In this document: piece by piece, positions 53,961 to 63,349 of the stretch
Layout of the letters: each line of letters begins with the position of its first letter
How positions within the stretch are numbered: the stretch's first letter is position 1
Assembly (NCBI GenBank): GCA_031841125.1
Contig: CM063107.1
Location: 68,831,814-68,895,813, forward strand
DNA: 64,000 nucleotides
Origin: Acanthococcus lagerstroemiae
Lineage: Eukaryota > Arthropoda > Insecta > Hemiptera > Eriococcidae
Direction of reading: 5' to 3'
Made by a program: the position numbers and the translations under genes
The notes under the pieces: model-generated
What the model was told of the DNA's origin: nothing
Seen by the model: the letters and a program-made list of their open reading frames with translations, nothing else
Databases searched by the model: none

Positions 53961-54244
53961 TCTAGAGAATGGGATATCGAATCAAGACAAAAGTTCATTC
54001 ATACATATTGTATCACTGCTTGCTTGTATCTTTCGGTGTTTGTTGTATTTCGATTTAAAAATAAAAAATTACTATGACAAATAAAATAACATAGAATTCT
54101 TTTGATAATTTATAAAAGAATAGTTACCCAAAGACATTTTTAAATTGAAGTAATCAAAAAACAATTGTATGGGCTGCCCCGCTTCGAAGCGTTGAGAAAT
54201 TAAAGATTGGGACCCCTATATTACAACTTTTGAATCCGGGACTG

Positions 54245-54660
54245 GGTATACGAACGCTGAAATAATCGCGAAAACACATGACTGGATGCATAGAATGTTA
54301 CATGATATAATTTTAGTTTATTATCTTTATTATTATAAGAATTCATCTTCATCCGAGTCTACATGTATACAAGTTAAACAACCTCCTCTACAAACGCGTG
54401 GCTACAAGAGATACCCACTTTACGGCAACCACAAGCTCGTGATCCCGATGCGAAAAACTTGAGTTCGTATAACCCGCTCAAGATCCTTGGAAAATCGACC
54501 CTCGTTAGCCCTGTCTCAACCTGGTATGTTTCCCCTCCAGCAGCCAATCAGAGCGCTCCATTCGTGGAGAGCCATCAGGTTAGCCAATCACAGCGCTTTA
54601 TCTACGTGTAGCCCTCTCACTACCCGAGCTATACACTGGCGTTGAGACACCCGTGCTATA
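54245..54660. other. Target duplication, end of repeat V, then unassigned sequence
   Basis: 54245-54252 is GGTATACG and continues repeat V for a few tens of bases. The rest has no recognised feature. Confidence 0.5.
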
Positions 54661-54664
54661 CCTA

Positions 54665-54850
54665 CCATTTATGTATGCCCTTTGTAGACTCGTCGTATGG
54701 CCCCTCTATTTCCCCTTGCATGGATCCCCTTTGTAGACCCGTTGTATATTCCTTTGTTTCCCCTTGCATGGATCCCCTTTGTAGACCCGTCGTATAGCCC
54801 TTCCATATCCTCTTCATGAGACCCCTCTGTAAACCTGGATAGATCCCCTC
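54665..54850. repeat. 48-49-bp minisatellite, about 3.5 units
   Basis: 'CCTTTGTAGAC' recurs at about 54679, 54728 and 54776, each followed by 'TATTTCCCCTTGCATGGATC' or a variant. A minus-strand frame (54662-55000) reads through it as a 16-residue repeat around 'GLQRGSMQGE'; the upstream half has no recognised motif and the frame is judged spurious. Confidence 0.75.
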
Positions 54851-55194
54851 TTGTAATTCAAATACATATGGGAAGAGATGATGGGCTCTCAGCCAGTTTA
54901 AAAAAGTTGGAACATCTCTTCTATCATGCTGCAATCGTGATTCCCTCAATTCTTTATGCTGAGCACTCGTTTCTGGTTGACAGTTTGTGAACTTTTCCAA
55001 ACCTTAGCAAAGGTGAAGCATATGGCAGGGGCGCTAAGAATCCACTGTTGCAAAACGCTAGAGGTAACACCGCGTCGATGAGTCAGTCCGCCTGCATTCT
55101 TCATAATTCGCATGAGTGTTTGTTCGATTCGCGTTTGGACGCTAGAGTCGCTCTCTGGCGGCCTAATGAAATGCGGCGCGCTGATTGGTGTATT
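54851..55194. other. Unassigned interval
   Basis: A minus-strand frame 54946-55332 crosses it without a family motif. Confidence 0.4.
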
Positions 55195-55420
55195 CAGGGG
55201 CGAAACTATAGGGGGTTTGAGGGTTGAAACACCCCCCCCCCCCAATAATTTAGCAGTTGGCAAATTTTGAAACAGTTCATTTGAATTTTTCATTTTTAAT
55301 AAATGTTTATTCATTATTATTTTCTTTTTCAATCAAAAAATATTTCGATTAAAAAATCGGCAAATTTTTAATTTTTAAAAGATTTTGTCGGCGAATTTTT
55401 AGTTTTCAAAAAATACTTCT
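55195..55420 (+). repeat. Dispersed repeat Z, copy 5
   Basis: 'GGCGAAACTATAGGGGG', a C-run, 'CAATAATTTAGCAGTTGGC' and 'AATCGGCAAATTTTTAA' match copy 1 and copy 4. Confidence 0.78.
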
Positions 55421-55736
55421 AGTCAGTCAAAAGCCGAAAGTTTTAAGCTGAGTATCGAACGTTATCTGAAAGTTTGAAACAAAGCTGAGATGTGGAAGAC
55501 ATTTCAAAAATCTGAAAGTCGGTAGCGAACGTTGAATTTCGAATTTCAATGACTATTCTGTTCTTACTAGATTCTCTATTTGACCTAGAGCCTAAAATTT
55601 ACGAAAGTTGAACATTTTATTAAAATCTAAAAGCAGGCCCGTAGCGAGCCATCTGCGGTAGGTGGTGCTGACTGTTTACCAGAGGAGGGGAGGCTAGACG
55701 ATACACATAGTATATAATGTGAAAAGTTCTACGAGG

Positions 55737-56523
55737 CAGTGGTATAGCTAGGGGGGCAAAGGGGGCGAATGCCCCCAAGGCACCTAAAATTGAATGTAAA
55801 ATATGCAGAAATAAGCAATTTTTCGCTTTAAAACACGTTTTTTTGAAAAATTTTCGCTCGAGTAGTAATTTTACCTTCATTTTCATACAATAGTCCTCTG
55901 ATATCGGCGATTTTCAAAAAATTCTTGAGTTTTCGACTCTTACTTTGCCCCCCCCCCCGAAAATCCGATCAAATTTTCGAACTTTTGGAAGTAAAAAAAC
56001 TCTGTTTCTGTGGACTTACCAAGTTATCAGTTCTCAAACAGCCATTCAGGCATTTAGCCATCGATATTCAATGTGAACTAGATCGCGAGCCTACCACTAG
56101 GTTTGTGAATATTGTAATGTGACACAAGAAGAAGGCCTGTGTGTCTGAAACTGCTGAATGGACACTCGGGACTCGGGTCCTTTTGTTGTGACACGTCACA
56201 TATAAAGAACGACAAACATACGATTCTTCTAACTTTCAAAGCAAAATCAGTGTTGATAAGTTTATAAACATTAAAATGTAGTGGAACGAAAAGTTTTGAA
56301 CAAAACTAGCGAGAAAAATGAAGGGAATTCGTTATTTTTAACGAAATTTTGCCAGGGGAGGCTCCGGCAAGCGTTACGAGGTGCTCCGTACCCGCTAGCA
56401 CCACTCTGGTTAGAAGCCTGGCGTGATGATGATTTTTTAATGGTGGTATCTCTGCCTAGGGAGGCTCAAGATACCTTTAGAGGGGGCTCAGCCCCAGCTT
56501 GCCCCTCCATGGCTACGGGGCTG
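55737..56523. mobile_element. hAT-like non-autonomous element (weakly bounded)
   Basis: The left end 'CAGTGGTATAGCTAGGGGGG' and right end, reverse complement 'CAGCCCCGTAGCCATGGAGG', resemble each other and the common hAT end type CAGTGGCGTAGCC. The 8 flanking bases do not match, so the boundary pairing is tentative. A C-run lies at 55948-55960; no transposase was seen. Confidence 0.5.
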
Positions 56524-56589
56524 TCTAAAAGCTGATTGCAAAAGACTTATTTTCCAATGTCACAAGCTGAATCAGACAGCAAATGTTCT

Positions 56590-57060
56590 ATTATTTAATT
56601 TACGTGCTTTGATCCTGGTGGATATTGGGTAAAATCTCCTCCATTTCATTTAAAATATTTTACAAATTAGTACACCTTCTTTCAGTTAATAAGACATTAT
56701 CATCTGCAAACCGGAGCATCTTTACATCTTTACTGGCTTTCCATGTGTAGTTACACCTGCTTCAAATTTTTCTTTTATTTCTTTTATAGCCCACTCTATA
56801 CAGAAATTAAATAATATGTATTGGAGATAAGGAGCACCCCTGCCTTACACCTTTTTTTCATGTTTGCCTGTCCTTTCTCTCCTTCTATTCTGAAAGTAGC
56901 TCTGTGTCTGTTATATAAGTTTATTCTTTATTCCTATCCTTTTTAGAATATCAAACATTTTATCCCATTTAACATTGTCAAAAGCTTTTTCAGTATGAAC
57001 GAATGCCATACATATATCCTACCCCTTTTTTAACTCTCCCATCTACAATTGAACCACATA
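56590..57060 (-). pseudogene. LINE RT palm fragment (FADD)
   Basis: The minus strand reads 'GVRQGCSLSPILFNFCIEW', 'AIKEIKEKFEAGVTTHGKP' and 'VKMLRFADDNVLL' in order, with frame changes. It has the VRQGC...LF and FADD blocks of RTE-type LINEs. The preceding D block is unreadable around 57000. Confidence 0.78.
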
Positions 57061-57349
57061 TTTCAGAAACAACGTGAGTCCCAAAATTTTGAAAATGGAT
57101 TGGATTGATTCGCAATATTGCATTACAGCTTCAATGTGAAAGATTATATCTTATGGCTCACGGCATTGTAAATAACACTGTTCACTTTGTGAGGTTGAAA
57201 GGAAATTGCAGTAGAAAACTGAAAAATTAAAAAACACTGTTCCATATACATAAGTTATGACATTATAAGTCTTCTCACAACAGCAAGAGTCGTGAGGTGT
57301 ATTCTCTCTCCATTTCCATGGATAGGCGAAAATAAGCACAACAGCGACA
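57061..57349. other. Unassigned interval
   Basis: No recognised feature. Confidence 0.4.
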
Positions 57350-57960
57350 GTCGTGAGGTCCCCCCTCCCGATACGCTCCCCGACATGAATTCAGTGGTTG
57401 ATATTTTCATGGAAATTTATTTTTCTTCCAGCTATAGGTATACTTGAGCGAAAATCGTTACTCTAGCCATGTGCTCATTGATCTTGATTTTTGCTGCGCC
57501 CTGCGCGACTACAGTCTGCAGCCGTGTTGTTGGTAGAAATTTCCACTGAGATTTTTTTTATTAGGGTACAAAAGCATATAAAATGTTACAATACGTGTCT
57601 CTGCAGGAGATACCTGCAGTTTGCAGCCGTGCTGTTAATAGAAATATCCATGGAAATGTCAACTTCTGTGGCACGGTTTTCGCTCAGGTATACTCAGTAG
57701 TATGACGTCATAGTAACAAGATCGTGTCGGGGGAGCACACCCCCACCCACACTACTGCTCCCCCAAGAAACCTTCGCGGGAGTGTACTAAATGACTTTCC
57801 AAAGTTTGATAACAACTTCCCAAAGTCTCATGGCGATCGAATGAACAGTGTAGTAAAGTCTGCAGCCGTGTTGTTAATAAAAATTTCCATGGAAATATAA
57901 TGGACACACACACACATACACACACACACACATTAATAGAAATTTCCATGAAAATATGGA
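57350..57960. repeat. Dispersed repeat Y, copy 3, with internal sub-repeats and a (CA)n run
   Basis: 'TTGTTAATAGAAATTTCCAT' type strings occur near 57525, 57630, 57868 and 57935; a CA microsatellite lies at 57902-57932. Its left part matches 9345-9520 directly; a part near 57660-57735 matches 9284-9360 in inverted orientation, so the copies are rearranged. Confidence 0.7.
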
Positions 57961-58499
57961 CATACATTCATTTTATATATGTATATAGAAAATTTTAGGT
58001 GCTAGGGCTTCAGCCCTCCCAAAGTTTTTGCTCTATTTCCGCCCCTGCTGCTGCCATCTATCGATAAGTCGGTCTACTATTATGAATGTATCCTCTCGTC
58101 ACCATTTAGAACTTACGAATGCAACTTGGAAAGATGAAAATAAAAGATACTCATTCTGGCGTTTGTGCTTCGTGGCGTATATTTGTTTTATTGCATATAC
58201 GTTGGTACTGTGTCTGAATATTAGCTTCAAAGCTTTAACATTTCAGATTTGGTTTTGTTTTATCAATACCAGTGTAAGAAGTTAGCGCAGTAACACCAGG
58301 GATGCGGAGAAGCCGAACGTTTTTGCAGTTTTAGCTTTTAGGATAATTTTCAGAAGCCAGAATTTGGAAGCTGAAAGTTTTTCAGCTTCAGCAAACACCC
58401 TCTTACTACCTCGCTATCTGCGAGGTAGCTTGTTCAATCCGGTTTCTAAAACTAGCTGGTCCATCTAGTACAGGGATTTAAAATTACAGCGTTCAACGC
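57961..58499. other. Unassigned interval
   Basis: Contains TATCGATA at about 58062-58069, a chance-level match to a promoter motif. The 85-codon frame 58028-58285 has no recognised motif. Confidence 0.35.
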
Positions 58500-58885
58500 T
58501 TCTCGCATGTTAGAGTGACGGGTTCGGCGTTCGTATATCGCGTACGTTGTAGGTTACTCCATATTTACATGCTTGTGTGATCTTGAACGCCAATTATCTT
58601 GGTTGGTATGGGACTCACGAAAAAAAAATATATATATCATTTTTGTAGAGAATTTTACGTTCTTCAATTTTGGTAAGAAATATTTTTACCTATAACTCAA
58701 TTTTAAGCTAGATACAAGCCAAAGACTGTTTTGGGGGGCACTTTTTGGACTCTGGGGGGCGATGCTCACACAGGGGGAGGAGGGGAAATTACGGGGCTTT
58801 TCCGAAGAGGGTATTGAACAATCGTACCAAGTGTCAGCTGTGCTGCAATTAATTCCATCTAAAATGCTAATTCCCCTGGACTATG
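58500..58885 (-). repeat. Dispersed repeat V, copy 2, uninterrupted
   Basis: Inverted copy of 48520-48855 that also runs through the hAT integration site without interruption ('CGTTCGTATATCGCGTACG' region), so it serves as the empty-site reference. Confidence 0.85.
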
Positions 58886-59199
58886 GTGAATTCGAAGTGA
58901 CTTTGTCCCCGCCTCTATATTTTACTACGTAGCTGGACATGCCAGTTCCTCTCATTTCTCACTGATCTTGGATCTGTCCTACCCGCATTCAGCCCTCATC
59001 TCATCCACGTCCTGCCTGACCCTCCTTCCTTTAAAAACTGTCTTTTCATCGCCTTCTATTTCCGTCCTTTCTTTCCACGGAGAACCAGGAAAGTGCCAAT
59101 TGCCTAAACATATAATAGGAAAGCGCCAGTTGTGACTTTGAAAAGTGATAAGAAAGCGCCAGGTAAAGAGTTTATTAAATCAGAAGAATATTATAGGTA
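58886..59199. other. Unassigned interval
   Basis: 'GAAAGCGCCAGTTGTGACTT' and two similar phrases about 35-50 bp apart suggest a minor direct repeat (59090-59165). No gene. Confidence 0.35.
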
Positions 59200-59880
59200 C
59201 ATCAATGAAGATCGGTCGTCACAAACATAATGTTGTTTACTTGTTTATATTGGGTTCGATAAGCACATCCTACCAACTTTCAGAAATTCGTGGATGGTGA
59301 TGTTGCCGTTCTCGTATTCATCGTATTTTACTTTGGATGCAGTGAATTTTTGTGGCCTACTTCTTAGTCACTTTTCTTCCTTTTGTATTCATCATTTTTA
59401 GGTAGGTTTCACTCTGGAGTTTTGTGAGTGTTATTATTAGTGTGTGTACTGAAGGCTTTGGGCTGTAAAACATGTCCTTCAAGTGACGATGGTAGCTCTC
59501 AGCTGCGTTTGTTGTCCTCGGATCGTGTGAGTCTGATATAGGTGCACTCAAGGTCGGATTCAAGATTTCGTGGCCCAGGAGCCCAGGAAGATGTGGAGGC
59601 CCCAAAGTGTCAAGCAACCTCCCCCCTCCAAAAAAAAACTAAAACTAAAAAAGTTCAAAATTACGAGTAAAAGTAATTCGAAGTACACAGAAAGTAATAC
59701 AACATATTATTTGTAATGACGACACTTTCATGATTAATTTGTGGAGGCCCTGGGCCCCGTGGGCCCTTTCCTAAATCCGGCTCTGGGCGCACTCCAAATC
59801 GCCGGTGGGAAGGCAGCTTCCTCCGAAATATAAGTATCGAGGACGTAATCAGCGAAATTCAAAATCGGTGTCCTGCTTTG
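59200..59880 (-). pseudogene. MULE (Mutator-like) transposase C-terminal fragment, split by a MITE
   Basis: The minus strand, 59880 to 59786, then 59545 to about 59220: 'YVLDTYISEEAAFPPAIW', then after the MITE 'RTTNAAESYHRHLKDMFY' and 'PSVHTLIITLTKLQSETYL'. This is the C-terminal pattern of MULE transposases (fPP..Wa....RT.NaaEsfHr.l...f...hPs...f...L...q....). The catalytic DDE part is not present. Stops after 'KVTKK' mark decay. Confidence 0.78.
59549..59785. mobile_element. 237-bp hAT-type MITE with 8-bp duplication
   Basis: The ends 'CAAGGTCGGATTCAAG' and, inverted, 'CAGAGCCGGATTTAGG' share further inner sequence ('GTGGAGGCCC'). The flanks 59541-59548 GGTGCACT and 59786-59793 GGCGCACT agree in 7 of 8 bases. 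It is similar in end type to the hAT at 48856-54244. It splits the MULE remnant. Confidence 0.85.
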
Positions 59881-59899
59881 GAAGTTAGTTGTTGTGTTT

Positions 59900-60185
59900 A
59901 TTAGGTTGGTTTGTTTTGTTTTTGCCTTCAGTGTCTCTACTTGTTCTTTTAATTTTCTTTATTTCCTTGTGTTGTTTTCTATGTATAGGATTTTGTACTT
60001 TTCTGTCAATTTGTGGTTGTTGTGTCTCTGGTTGTTACAGTGTTTTCCAAAAAGTGTTTGTCATCCTTTAGTTTTTGTGATTTCTCGTGTTCTGGTTGTG
60101 AATTTTCTGCCTGTTTCTCCTATGTATGTCATATGTCACAGTGCTTGCAGTCCAGTCTGTATACTCCGTTGCTGTTGTTCATGTC
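59900..60185 (-). pseudogene. GIY-YIG endonuclease-like fragment (Penelope-like?)
   Basis: The minus strand near 60180-60070 reads 'NSNGVYRLDCKHCD' and, after a one- to two-base frame change, 'TYIGETGRKFTTRTRE'. This is the GVY-x(n)-YIG(E/Q)TGR signature of GIY-YIG nucleases as found in Penelope-like retroelements: GVY and YIG strands about ten residues apart and the conserved Arg of 'TGRKFxTR'. Downstream to about 59900 is Lys/Asn/Thr-rich and not recognisable. No Penelope RT is seen, so the origin is inferred. Confidence 0.6.
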
Positions 60186-60234
60186 TTTTGTTTCTCTTTT
60201 ATCATTGCTTGTTTGTTTGATCAGTCATTGATTC

Positions 60235-60357
60235 CTATTATAGGCTATCTGATTTTAATGTTTTCATCTCTTTCTTTAAGTTTTCTAATTTGCGTACCTC
60301 ATTCAGTGTCCTTACATTTCATGTGCCTATCCTTAATTTTGATAGTTTCTCACTAGG
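60235..60357 (-). pseudogene. RTE-like LINE, endonuclease N-terminus fragment
   Basis: The minus strand reads 'KLRIGT', a stop in place of the expected Trp, 'NVRTLNEVRKLENLKKEM', the N-terminal strand and first helix of APE endonucleases in RTE LINEs (LRIGTWNVRTLxxxGKLExLxxEM). It is cut at 60357-60359 by the Tigger-like element. Confidence 0.75.
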
Positions 60358-60359
60358 TA

Positions 60360-61020
60360 TAGTCGAACCTCGCTATAACGTACTCGGACGTAACGTAATA
60401 CCGGCCATAACGTAGTAAATTGCTTGGTCCCGCCAAACTTACATATAAAGTAGTGTAAAAAAAATTCTGGTATAACGTTATAAGACCCCGGCTATAACGT
60501 GAAATTCACGCTCAACACAGCTGAAGAATACACGAATTTCCCAGTCAGACTTATCAAAAAAAGATAAAATTTCTACAATAGGATAGAAGTAATGTGCAGT
60601 TTTATCCTGCATCTTCATTTCTATTCGGCTGCGTGTTCAGTTCTGTTTGGGTGATCGGGTGTGATTGTGAACATGCCGAAGCGGATGGCTTTTAGCATCG
60701 AAGAAAAGTTGGACATCGTTTGTAAAATTGAGTGTGACGCGAAAATTAAAGACGTGAGTGACGAACTCGGGTTCAGCAAGCTCTCATTCTCTATTTCGAC
60801 TCAGTATGTAGCACATTCTCGAAAACAAAAAAAAATTACTGATTTTTTCCGTGAAAATTGATAAATGACATACATGTATACATTTCGTACTGAATACATC
60901 GCAATATTGTGCCCTTTTTTTTTTTTTTTTTTTTTGGACGAAGTTCGGCTGTAACGTAGCCCGGTTATAACGTAGTAAAACGGCCGGTCCCTTGAGGTAC
61001 GTTATAGCGAGGTTCGACTG
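60360..61020 (+). mobile_element. Miniature Tigger/pogo-like element, TA-flanked
   Basis: The ends 'TAGTCGAACCTCGCTATAAC' and, inverted, 'CAGTCGAACCTCGCTATAAC' match the well-known Tigger-type terminus. TA flanks both sides (60358-60359, 61021-61022). 'TATAACGT' recurs in both subterminal regions. 661 bp long, with a 63-codon reading frame inside and a T-run at 60917-60939. Confidence 0.92.
60673..60861 (+). CDS. Mini-protein: CENP-B-type HTH fused to a PCNA-binding motif
   Basis: ATG at 60673 starts 'MPKRMAFSIEEKLDIVCKIE', continuing 'KIKDVSDELGFSKLS', the first helix-turn-helix of CENP-B/Tigger transposases (usually KR..LSxEEKLxII...E.G.k..diA..fGi..sT). After a short junction it ends 'SRKQKKITDFFREN' and a stop. 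'QKKITDFF' fits the PIP-box consensus Q-x-x-I-x-x-F-F exactly; pogo-group transposases are known to carry such a C-terminal PCNA motif. The DDE catalytic core is deleted in frame. Upstream in-frame GTG at 60661 is less likely the start. Expression is unknown. Confidence 0.65.
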   Translation: MPKRMAFSIEEKLDIVCKIECDAKIKDVSDELGFSKLSFSISTQYVAHSRKQKKITDFFREN

Positions 61021-61022
61021 TA

Positions 61023-61839
61023 GTCCTTGCCCGAACATCCGAATGGGAGACTTTTTACGTCCGAAATTATTATTTACTTTGTGAGTTGCCATCATAATTG
61101 TGGTGATGGAGACGCATCTCCACGGAAAAATACTGATGTAGTCTCCCCTTACATTCATCAGGGTCTATCTGTCGGAGTTTTTCTTCTCCCATGTGCATTT
61201 AGTTCTTCTTTAACTCCCCTTACCACGCCATAGTAACACGGATAGAGAGGAACGAATTTCGATACGATATGAACGTTTTTCATTTTCGGTATCCAGCCTC
61301 AGGTTGCCGCTAGAAAAAGATGATTCACTCTGCATCTGAATTCTGACACACGGATATGAAAATGATGATAAGTATCCCGGATGAAACGATAACGCAAGTT
61401 GATTGTCACTTTGTCAACTACGTAGTTTTGTAACCTCAGAAACGTTACCCGATACCTAAACTGTCCACATGTTCTACTAATGCCTTGTCGAGCGGGGGAG
61501 TTAATATATCCCAAGTCAATTGCTGAGTATTTACAATGCAAATTTTTAAAAAAATGACGAAAGAATTGACGTTTGTGTTCCAAAATATTAATTGGAGAAA
61601 AGAAGACGAAATAACTTTGAGTTTCAGGAGTCAGGTAATGTGGTCGGGGAGTTTTTTTTGGGAAGGGGTACAAACATTTAAGCAGACTCGCAGTAGCAGA
61701 ATTGAAACGAAAAGCCCAGACAACAAACAATCGAAGTGCTCATCATTCTTAAAGAAAAAAGGTAGCACCAATTTTAATAGCCGCATCCCCCCCCCCCTTC
61801 GCCCTAAAAAAAAAATAAGAAAAAGGTCAGACGTTTTTC
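61023..61839. other. Unassigned interval
   Basis: Frames on the minus strand (61299-61730, 143 codons) and plus strand (61536-61853) overlap and show no recognised domain. The 143-codon frame has mixed composition and is the longest unassigned one here. Confidence 0.35.
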
Positions 61840-62880
61840 TTAGTAGCACTTGATGAGCAAACAGAAGATCGCACAATTTTGGCAGAGCGTCTAAACAGAT
61901 GAGACGCAGCCCTGTCGAGAGAAAAAGAGGGCTTGGAGGGACTTTCCACGGGCCCCCCTCTCCTTCCAGTTTATTTTGTTTTTCTTTCAGATGGAAAAAA
62001 ATTATAAGCTACAGGATAAGAGGTTTCTTTCATGTTGTAAGGAGTAATTGCTGATTTGATGTGCCGTATGATGTAACCGTAAAAGCGTTGAAATTCAAAT
62101 TCAGGTCTTTAAAAATAACGGGCCTCCCTGAAAGTCCGGGCCCGGGGTATTTCCCCCTTTCTCCCCTCCCTCTCGTCAGGGTTGATGAAACAATACAAAA
62201 ACAAATCGGCGGTTGAGACGATCTTACTGGAGGCTCTTTGTGAGCAAAAAAGATTGTACAATTCTGGCAGAAGCCGCTAAAATAAGATCAGACGATTTTA
62301 CTGATGATTGCTTACGTGCAAATTAAGATTGCGCGATTCTACTGCAGGCCTCTAAAAGATCATAATTCATGAAAAAAAATCATAATTTTAATGGGAATCT
62401 CTTCTATGCAACAGAAGATCCAAGATTATGGCATCTGACGTAGAAAGCCTCTCCTAAAAAGATGAAACCATCCTATATGAAATATGATCCGATAATAATT
62501 TTACTGGGGGACCTTTTATGAGAAAAAAAGATTACCAATTCTGGCACGGAACTCTAAGAACGTTCACGATTCAAAGAAAGATCAGACGAATTTACTGGAA
62601 ACCTAGTGTATGTAAAAAAAGATCACTCGATTTGGGTGAAGTTGTTCCTATAAGTGAGATGATGTAAAAAATATTTGATGATTTTACTGGAGGCCAAAAA
62701 ATGACAGCATTCTGATCGAGCTCACTAAAACTAAAAAAGATCAGACAAGTTTACTGGTGGTTCTTTGTGCGCAAAGAAAAAAGACGTCGCACGGTTCTAA
62801 AACAGGAGTGACGACCAAAGGTGTGATGTGATAATTTTACTGAAGGCCCTTTCAAGAAAGGTCAGATAATCCAGTATACC
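61840..62880. repeat. Degenerate tandem array, period about 88 bp
   Basis: 'TTTACTGG(A)GG(C)C' followed by a 'GAGCAAAAAAGAT...CGATTCTGG' block and 'CTCTAAAA...GATCAGACGA' recurs at about 62222, 62502, 62592, 62683, 62751 and 62839, with more degraded units from 61850. Spacings cluster near 70-90 bp. Non-coding. Confidence 0.65.
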
Positions 62881-62904
62881 CTTATATTTGGGGCCTTTTC
62901 GCTA

Positions 62905-63190
62905 TCATTAAGTGGTTAACGTTCCCGCTTCGCAATCCTTCGGTCTCGGGTTCGAATCCCACCGAATACTCCCCCCAACATCTTAGCAAACACAGCGACT
63001 ATACAGTATGAACTGAGGTGGAAACATAGCGCATCCTGTAACTCCTACCAGTTCACACGAACAAGGCATCACAATTGCTGGACGTGTTACCACCAGATCA
63101 GAAAGATTGATACTATGCGTGTGTATATTGTAGACAGCGTACTCAACGTTGTAAAATATGTGGCTAGTAAGCAAACTGCAGCTACATACT
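62905..63190 (+). repeat. SINE2, well-preserved copy
   Basis: A-box-like 'TTAAGTGGTTAACG' and a perfect B box 'GGTTCGAATCC', then the body 'GACAAGGCATCACAATTGC' and 'TTACCACCAGATCAGAAAG'. The cleanest tRNA-like head among the four copies. Confidence 0.87.
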
Positions 63191-63349
63191 CATCGGCACA
63201 AAGAAGGAAAACTCTAAAGCAACAAAAACCGTGGGGAAACAAGAGCAAACTACCCGTATAACCTGTCCCCAGGGGACTAGTGCATCAACAACATCCGATG
63301 TTGGATGGGAGTCTGAAGAAAATATTATTTTTAAGCATTTCGACTGCAA
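63191..63349. other. Unassigned spacer
   Basis: The first half of the 96-codon frame 63231-63521 falls here; the second half runs into satellite units, so it is not called as a gene. Confidence 0.4.

Larger units (their letters stand above)
48856..54244. mobile_element. Composite hAT element with both ends from a transposase 3' region, 8-bp duplication GGTATACG
   Basis: The left terminus 'CAGGCCCAGATTTAAGG' and the right terminus, reverse complement 'CAGTCCCGGATTCAAAAG', are hAT-like ends. The flanks 48848-48855 and 54245-54252 are identical. Internally the left arm (49078-49300, minus strand) and right arm (53958-54130, plus strand) are inverted copies of the same transposase C-terminus and 3' untranslated region, giving a foldback structure. 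The middle is filled by a jockey-type LINE which itself carries another insertion. Confidence 0.85.

Noticed and set aside
54662..55000. Repeat-protein gene with GLQRGSMQGE units
   Set aside because: The repeat is a 48-bp minisatellite that happens to be a multiple of three; the rest of the frame has no motif.
55729..56531. 8-bp target duplication for the 55737-56523 element
   Set aside because: The flanks differ (CTACGAGG versus TCTAAAAG), so the pairing of the two ends stays tentative.
58062..58069. TATCGATA as a promoter element
   Set aside because: A single 8-base match with no gene next to it.
59889..60356. Cys/Phe/Leu-rich membrane-like frames on the plus strand
   Set aside because: They are antisense shadows of the GIY-YIG and endonuclease fragments, which are recognisable on the minus strand.
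61299..61730. 143-codon minus-strand frame
   Set aside because: No family motif and overlaps a plus-strand frame of similar quality; no supporting signal.
62905..62975. Possible true tRNA genes at SINE heads
   Set aside because: The A and B boxes are followed by the shared SINE body; acceptor-stem pairing is not evident and the same body occurs in four places.
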